Position numbers and translations under genes: made by a program. Below, one piece after another: positions 59,008-64,000 of a DNA stretch of 64,000 bases. The notes under the pieces were generated by a model that did not search any database, was not told the origin of the DNA, and was given only the letters and a program-made list of their open reading frames with translations. The DNA is from Brevibacillus_H ginsengisoli (GTDB taxonomy: Bacteria > Bacillota > Bacilli > Brevibacillales > Brevibacillaceae), in assembly GCF_050113715.1 (NCBI RefSeq), contig NZ_JBNJQR010000002.1, forward strand, positions 124,001-188,000, read 5' to 3'. The number at the start of each line of letters is the position of its first letter. Position 1 is the first letter of the stretch.

Positions 59008-59855
59008 TCCAGGTATCGACCATCACCGAATTACGAAGCTATTTGAAAGATAAACGTCGAGAAAATCTTACAGTAGGGTTTGTTCCGACGATGGGATATT
59101 TGCATGAGGGCCATATGAGCTTGATCCAAGCGGCGAAAGCGCAAAGTAATGTGGTTGTCATGAGTATTTTTGTCAATCCGTTGCAATTTGGACCTAACGA
59201 AGATTTTGATCGTTACCCACGCGATATAGAGCATGACCGAACATTGGCGGAAGCGGCTGGTGTTGATTTTCTGTTCACACCAAGCGTTGAAGAGATGTAT
59301 CCAAGAAAAATGCTGACACAGGTTATGGTTTCTCAAGTAAGCGAATCCTTGTGTGGCAAATCTCGACCAGGTCATTTCGATGGAGTTGCCACCGTAGTGT
59401 CGAAGCTCTTCCAAATCGTGCAGCCTGATAAAGCCTTCTTCGGTCAAAAGGATGCGCAGCAAGTCGCCGTCATCGAACAAATGGTGCATGACTTGTCTAT
59501 TCCTGTTGAAATCGTCCCTTGTCCGATTATACGTGAAGCAGATGGACTGGCCAAAAGCTCCCGCAATGTCTATTTAAAAACAGACGAACGCGAACAGGCA
59601 TTGGTTCTAAATCAAAGTCTCCAGTTGGCGAAAGAAAGAATAGCCAAGGGTGAACACTCAACCGAAACCCTCGTGGAGATCGTTAAGGCCACCATTGCAG
59701 AGAAACCGCTTGCCCAAATCGATTATGTGGAACTTTTGAAGTATCCAGAATTGGAAGTGGAATCAGAGTTGCAAACCGGTGAGACTTATTTGCTTGCGTT
59801 AGCCGTGAAGTTTGGTGTAACGCGTTTGATTGATAATGTGATCATAACTATCTAA
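59004..59855 (+). CDS. panC: Pantothenate synthetase
   Basis: A 283-residue enzyme with PTMGYLHEGHMSLI (HxGH ATP motif), FVNPLQFGPNEDFDRYPR, KPDKAFFGQKDAQQ-type segment and SSRNVYL. It joins pantoate and beta-alanine. It overlaps panB by 4 nt (ATGA). Confidence 0.97.
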   Translation: MIQVSTITELRSYLKDKRRENLTVGFVPTMGYLHEGHMSLIQAAKAQSNVVVMSIFVNPLQFGPNEDFDRYPRDIEHDRTLAEAAGVDFLFTPSVEEMYPRKMLTQVMVSQVSESLCGKSRPGHFDGVATVVSKLFQIVQPDKAFFGQKDAQQVAVIEQMVHDLSIPVEIVPCPIIREADGLAKSSRNVYLKTDEREQALVLNQSLQLAKERIAKGEHSTETLVEIVKATIAEKPLAQIDYVELLKYPELEVESELQTGETYLLALAVKFGVTRLIDNVIITI

Positions 59856-59906
59856 TTTGTCGTTCTCATAGAAATTGACACCCAACCATTTTGAGGAGGA
59901 AAACAC

Positions 59907-60290
59907 ATGTTCCGCACGATGATGAAAGCGAAAATTCATCGAGCTACGGTTACCGAAGCCAATCTCAATTATGTAGGAAGTATCACGATTGATAAAAAAA
60001 TCCTAGATGCGCTCGACCTTCTTCCGAATGAAAAAGTACAAATCGTGAATAACAATAACGGAGCAAGACTGGAGACCTATATTATTGAAGGGGAACCTGG
60101 AAGCGGCGTGATTTGCTTAAACGGAGCAGCTGCGCGTTTAGTGCAGCCCGGCGATGTTGTGATTATCATCTCCTACGCTATGATGACGGATGAAGAAGCA
60201 AGAACTCATCAGCCGAAAGTAGCGATTATGGGAGAGAATAACCAGATCGTAGAGATTATCGGAGAAGAGATTCACGCAACGATTCGTTAA
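59907..60290 (+). CDS. panD: Aspartate 1-decarboxylase
   Basis: A 127-residue pyruvoyl enzyme. The self-cleavage site Gly24-Ser25 lies in NYVGSITID, and ETYIIEGEPGSGVICLNGAAA is conserved. It makes beta-alanine for panC. TTGAGGAGG precedes the ATG. Confidence 0.97.
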   Translation: MFRTMMKAKIHRATVTEANLNYVGSITIDKKILDALDLLPNEKVQIVNNNNGARLETYIIEGEPGSGVICLNGAAARLVQPGDVVIIISYAMMTDEEARTHQPKVAIMGENNQIVEIIGEEIHATIR

Positions 60291-60346
60291 GAAGCTCACT
60301 CTGCTGTTCTCAATCGTACTGACTCGGCAGGTAAGGAATTGAATAG

Positions 60347-60404
60347 AGCCACCCTTCCAGTGGGACAATGAAGTTATCAGTGTTCTACTAGGGGGTGGCT
60401 TTTT
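60347..60404 (+). promoter_or_regulatory. Hairpin combining terminator and Shine-Dalgarno sequestration
   Basis: AGCCACCC (60347-60354) pairs with GGGTGGCT (60393-60400) around a 38-nt loop and is followed by T5. The right arm contains the AGGGGGTGG ribosome site of the gene starting at 60405. It could end panBCD transcripts and block translation of those that read through. Confidence 0.65.
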
Positions 60405-61856
60405 ATGAAGTTTGAAGAGTATTTCAGTTCCTTATTGAACCAGATTGATCGTATCGAGAGAGATTGGGAGACAGCTGATGGCAATCGTCGAATGATGCTG
60501 GCCGGGGAATTGCGTGAGCATCGTCAAATTAGTGATCAGATTGTAGATCAGTGGATTCAATATGAAGAAAAGCTCTCCCATCTCATTAAAAAAGTAAAGC
60601 AGTCCACCATAAAAGCCTTCGAGGAAGAGCAAATCATGCAATCCCATTCGCAACTCTTTACGCAAGCTCCTACAACACCCTCGAAGTGGACGAAACAAGA
60701 AGAAGCGGAAGAGACTTATCAGCATCTATTTCGCAAAGGTGAAGGTTTTTATCATTTGAGGTTGTTTGAGGATGCGAAGTCTCATTTTGCCGACTTGATC
60801 CAACACTATCCGGATTGGGAGCACGGACGTTTGTATTATGCATACAGTCTGTTGTTTTCCGGAGATACGGAAGCGGGCATCAAAGAGTTTCGACTACTAA
60901 GTCGCTCCGCCAGTTCCCCAAAAGTAGCTACTATCAGTTATAATGCGATAGGAAGCATATTGGCTCAAACTCAACAGTATCTCGAAGCGTCTCAAGCTTT
61001 TCAAGAGGCGTTAGAAATTGCGCCAGATCATCCTGAAAGCTTATATAACCTTGCCCTATGCTACTTGCATACAGGGGATGCGCAAGAGGCCATCGAAGCG
61101 ATCGAGGAGTATTTAGAAAACCAGGAAGATGATTGGGAAGCACATGTTGTGTGGATGCGAGCGGCCAAGCTATTACATTCACAGGATCAGACGGTGAGAT
61201 ATGTTCCCCCTGTACGTATCCAGGTGCCTACACGTGACTCCGATCCGCAACTGCTTCGCGAGATGGCTATGAACTACGAAGCCAACGGGCAGATTCATCT
61301 TGCCTATAAATGCTACCAAATACTGGTGGAGGTATGTCCGGGACAAGGCTGGACATGGCATGGACTGGCTTGGAATTCGTGGCTGATTGAAGGGAAAGAG
61401 CGCGCAATCCCGCTTATCAAGAAAGCGATCAGCTTGGCTCCCAAGAATGTGGATTATCTGTTTTCATATGGCTGGATGCAGCTTTGTGGCGGGCAGATAG
61501 ACCAAGCCGTTAAGATTTTTCGTTTTATCCTTTCAACCAATCGCAATCATTACCTTTCCTTGTCTGGTATGATTTCCGTTTATGCCAAACTGGGAGATTA
61601 TCTGGAAGCGAAGCGGATCGCCCAATCGTTTCTCGACGCAGAAGATCGTTATGTTCGGTCATTGGGATGCTATCATTTGGGCAGAATCGCTGTATCACAA
61701 GAAAACTGGAAACTGGCAAAACACTACTTTAAGCAAGTGATATATGACACGGATCAGTTTAAAGAAGTACCCCACTATATCCAACTGTGTAATCACAAAT
61801 TGGGTGTGCAACACTCGCTGCAAGATGAAAATCTCTACCCAGTCAACAGTATGTAA
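60405..61856 (+). CDS. Tetratricopeptide-repeat protein of unknown function
   Basis: A 483-residue soluble protein. Residues 1-95 are a charged helical region; from residue 100 on, TPR-type repeats follow (for example QQYLEASQAFQEALEIAPDHPES and GDAQEAIEAIEEYLENQEDD). ATG 60405 is 6 nt after AGGGGGTGG. In B. subtilis panD and dinG are adjacent, so this gene is extra. The role is unknown. Confidence 0.8.
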   Translation: MKFEEYFSSLLNQIDRIERDWETADGNRRMMLAGELREHRQISDQIVDQWIQYEEKLSHLIKKVKQSTIKAFEEEQIMQSHSQLFTQAPTTPSKWTKQEEAEETYQHLFRKGEGFYHLRLFEDAKSHFADLIQHYPDWEHGRLYYAYSLLFSGDTEAGIKEFRLLSRSASSPKVATISYNAIGSILAQTQQYLEASQAFQEALEIAPDHPESLYNLALCYLHTGDAQEAIEAIEEYLENQEDDWEAHVVWMRAAKLLHSQDQTVRYVPPVRIQVPTRDSDPQLLREMAMNYEANGQIHLAYKCYQILVEVCPGQGWTWHGLAWNSWLIEGKERAIPLIKKAISLAPKNVDYLFSYGWMQLCGGQIDQAVKIFRFILSTNRNHYLSLSGMISVYAKLGDYLEAKRIAQSFLDAEDRYVRSLGCYHLGRIAVSQENWKLAKHYFKQVIYDTDQFKEVPHYIQLCNHKLGVQHSLQDENLYPVNSM

Positions 61857-61934
61857 GCAGGATTTTTTACATAACTGCCGAATGCTACGAAGGGATGAAT
61901 AAGCGAGGCAGCTTACATATAGAGGTGACGATTG

Positions 61935-64000
61935 TTGAATAGTTTCATCGTCGTTGATTTTGAGACAACAGGGACCCATCCCAAACAAGGGGACAGCATC
62001 ATTCAGATCGGTGCGGTAACCATTGAGGATGGGCAAATTATAGAGCAATTCTCGACATTAGTGAATCCGGGACAGCCGATTCCGCCATTTATTACAGTAT
62101 TGACGGGAATAACGGATGAGATGGTAGCTGATGCTCCCGTTTTGGAAGAAGTTTTACCGGAGTTTTTAAGACTCTTGGACGGGCGAACATTTGTTGCGCA
62201 CAATGCTTCTTTTGATTTGAACTTTTTACAAGAAGCCCTGCTGAGTCAGGGCTATTATCCATTTGACGGAGATTCGATCGACACAGTAGAGCTGTCAAGA
62301 TTTTTACTTCCAATGCAAGAGAGCTACCGTTTGGTTGAACTTGCCGATGAATTTGAGATCCAACACGAAAATCCGCACCAAGCGGACAGTGACGCCTTGG
62401 CCACAGCGGAATTATTTTTGCATCTGCTTCAATTGTTGAAAGAATTGCCGCTTGTGACCATCCAACGGCTGCAATTGCTCGTTTCTTCGTTTCGTTCGGA
62501 TATCGGCAAACTGCTCCGCCATATGGAGATGGAGAAAATGCTTTCGCTTTCTTTTGAAGAGGCGGAGCAAGCGATCGATTCAACCAAGGATGAGCAGTGG
62601 GATATATACAGACAGCTTGCTCTTCGCAAACGACCGAACATCCTTTCTGCCAAGTCAGATCCGCTGTATTCGGACTATGAACTTGAGGTTTTTCTGGAGA
62701 GTTTGTTAGGCGAAGGAGGAACCTTATCCAAGACCCAGACAGGTTATCAACGCAGGGAAGAGCAGGAAGCGATGATTCGCGCCATTTATGAGGCCATTAC
62801 GGATGAGGTTCATCTATTTGTCGAAGCCGGAACGGGAACGGGTAAATCGCTTGCGTATTTAATTCCAAGTGTTCTCTGGGCCAAAATGAATCAGCAGCAG
62901 GTCATGATCAGCACGCATACCATTCAGTTGCAGGAGCAGCTTTTTCAAAAAGACATCCCGAATTTGCAGCAAGCGCTTCCTTTTGAACTAAAAGTCGCTC
63001 AACTGAAGGGACGAGGGAATTATATCTGTCTGCGTAAATTCGAACATGCCTTGTTGGAACCGACGGAATCAACTCACGAGATGTTTCTCGCCAAAGCCCA
63101 AATCGTAACCTGGTTGACGCAAACCGTTACGGGTGATTACGAGGAGTTAAGTCTTCCTCCCGCCGGTAATCTCTTGTGGCAGCAAATCAAGAGTGATACC
63201 CACTCCTGTCTCAATCGACATTGCCCGTGGTTTTCGCGCTGCTACTATTTTCAGGCGAAGGAACGAACGAGAGACGCTGATCTCGTGATCGTGAATCACG
63301 CCTTATTGGTAAGCGATATGCAGGCAGAGAGCAATATTTTGCCGCCAAGCGATGTGATGATTATCGACGAGGCGCATCAGCTTGAAGACGTGGCTAGTCA
63401 GCATCTCGGGCTGAATTATTCCACTGTTCAACTCGTTCAGTTATTGGATCGGTTGGAAGTGGATGAAGAAAACGGCATGCTTGATTCCTATGGAAGAGAG
63501 TTGATTGAATGGCGCCCGGCACTTTTCCAGTCCGTAGAGAATGCGCGTCACGAGCTGCGACAATCTCATATCCAGGCGAAAGAGGATGCTTCGCAATGGA
63601 CTCAGCTTCTGTACCACTGGGCGTTGAAGCGCGCGAAGGAAACCACAGAGATTGGGCGTGCGACCATTCGTTATAAACTGTCGGACTTCTACGGAAAAGA
63701 CGAACGGATCCGCAAAACATCAGATAAACTGATCGTGAGTTTGACTCGATTCGCGGAACAATTGGAAGCGTACCTCAATCTGACCAAGTCTGTTGAGGAT
63801 ACGTTCACCTATTCTATCAGAAGCTATCAGACGAATATGAGAGGACTTCTGGAAGAAATCAAGCAAACAACTCAAGCAATTCATATCCTGCTCGTGGAAG
63901 AAAGAGAAGACTTGGTAAAATGGATGGAGATTGAATCACGCACATCCCGCAAACATCTCTTCCTGTTCAGCTCTCCACTCGATATCGCCGAAGCTATGAG
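61935..64000 (+). CDS. dinG: DinG-family exonuclease-helicase (3' truncated by window)
   Basis: The frame is open from TTG 61935, 5 nt after AGAGGTGAC, to the window end (688 codons). Residues 1-170 form a DnaQ-like DEDDh 3'-5' exonuclease (VVDFETTGT, HNASFDLNFL, HQADSDALA). The helicase part has Walker A GTGTGKS (about residue 299) and DEAH (residue 478). Four cysteines (365, 425, 430, 436) have the C-x4-C-x5-C spacing of the iron-sulfur domain of E. coli DinG. It follows panD and the TPR gene. Confidence 0.92.
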   Translation, partial: MNSFIVVDFETTGTHPKQGDSIIQIGAVTIEDGQIIEQFSTLVNPGQPIPPFITVLTGITDEMVADAPVLEEVLPEFLRLLDGRTFVAHNASFDLNFLQEALLSQGYYPFDGDSIDTVELSRFLLPMQESYRLVELADEFEIQHENPHQADSDALATAELFLHLLQLLKELPLVTIQRLQLLVSSFRSDIGKLLRHMEMEKMLSLSFEEAEQAIDSTKDEQWDIYRQLALRKRPNILSAKSDPLYSDYELEVFLESLLGEGGTLSKTQTGYQRREEQEAMIRAIYEAITDEVHLFVEAGTGTGKSLAYLIPSVLWAKMNQQQVMISTHTIQLQEQLFQKDIPNLQQALPFELKVAQLKGRGNYICLRKFEHALLEPTESTHEMFLAKAQIVTWLTQTVTGDYEELSLPPAGNLLWQQIKSDTHSCLNRHCPWFSRCYYFQAKERTRDADLVIVNHALLVSDMQAESNILPPSDVMIIDEAHQLEDVASQHLGLNYSTVQLVQLLDRLEVDEENGMLDSYGRELIEWRPALFQSVENARHELRQSHIQAKEDASQWTQLLYHWALKRAKETTEIGRATIRYKLSDFYGKDERIRKTSDKLIVSLTRFAEQLEAYLNLTKSVEDTFTYSIRSYQTNMRGLLEEIKQTTQAIHILLVEEREDLVKWMEIESRTSRKHLFLFSSPLDIAEAM

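Noticed and set aside
62092..62583. 163-residue reverse-strand ORF
   Set aside because: It is the antisense shadow of the dinG exonuclease domain, which is clearly coding on the + strand.

Overview
The window is a chromosomal core segment of an endospore-forming, flagellated, low-to-moderate GC Gram-positive bacterium. Genes for spore germination (sleB, ypeB), spore coat and cortex (spoIVA, SpoVIF-type), bacillithiol (bshA, bshB1), a qcrABC bc complex and the TRAP protein (mtrB) place it in Bacillales. Gene order follows the Bacillus subtilis sleB-to-dinG segment. Menaquinone genes of the futalosine type (mqnA with UbiA- and UbiX-family partners) and a YIEGIA/capping-subunit pair point to a Paenibacillaceae- or Brevibacillus-like lineage. 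That placement is inference from gene content. Almost every gene is on the + strand; only a histidine-rich spore-type protein (12188-12718) and a YitT-family gene (51037-51900) are reversed. I saw no insertion sequence, prophage or CRISPR array.

Layout. 1-9987: germination genes, a PilZ flagellar brake, cmk, plsC, an S1-repeat protein, type 2 IPP isomerase, yphA, the YIEGIA pair and der. 10003-16258: plsY, gpsA, a stage VI sporulation protein, yphE, two tandem 2Fe-2S ferredoxins, the yphF lipoprotein and spoIVA. 16300-21568: hbs, folE, a CBS-ACT protein, a small accessory stretch with a DUF3237 gene, tRNA-Pro(GGG), a lytic transglycosylase, a 30-residue membrane peptide and mtrB. 21659-26564: one quinone-tail and menaquinone operon (hepS-menG-mqnP-ubiX-mqnA-hepT). 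26661-41010: ndk, cheR and the aromatic supraoperon aroC-aroB-aroH-trpEDCFBA-hisC-tyrA-aroA. 41100-49397: a probable short RNA, a degenerate amidohydrolase, an ECF sigma/anti-sigma pair, ypiA-type TPR, IDEAL and YpiF proteins, and qcrABC. 49492-64000: ypjA, ypjB, YitT, mazG, dapB, mgsA, bshB1, bshA, cca, birA, panBCD, a TPR protein and a truncated dinG.

Regulation is the most interesting layer. The window encodes TRAP (20738-20983), and the trp leader (31040-31306) carries a near-ideal TRAP site of 11 GAG/TAG triplets, an antiterminator overlapping an intrinsic terminator, and a hairpin over the trpE Shine-Dalgarno. It also has two extra elements: a second, looser GAG/TAG cluster upstream, and a perfect 9-1-9 palindrome filling the spacer of the internal trp promoter, which suggests a second, DNA-level regulator. 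Other unexplained items are a dispersed palindromic repeat present twice in opposite orientation (14541-14640 and 38479-38556), a promoter-to-terminator unit of about 100 nt at 41116-41249, paired long hairpins at 45038-45221, and hairpins over the Shine-Dalgarno of the genes at 28085 and 60405.
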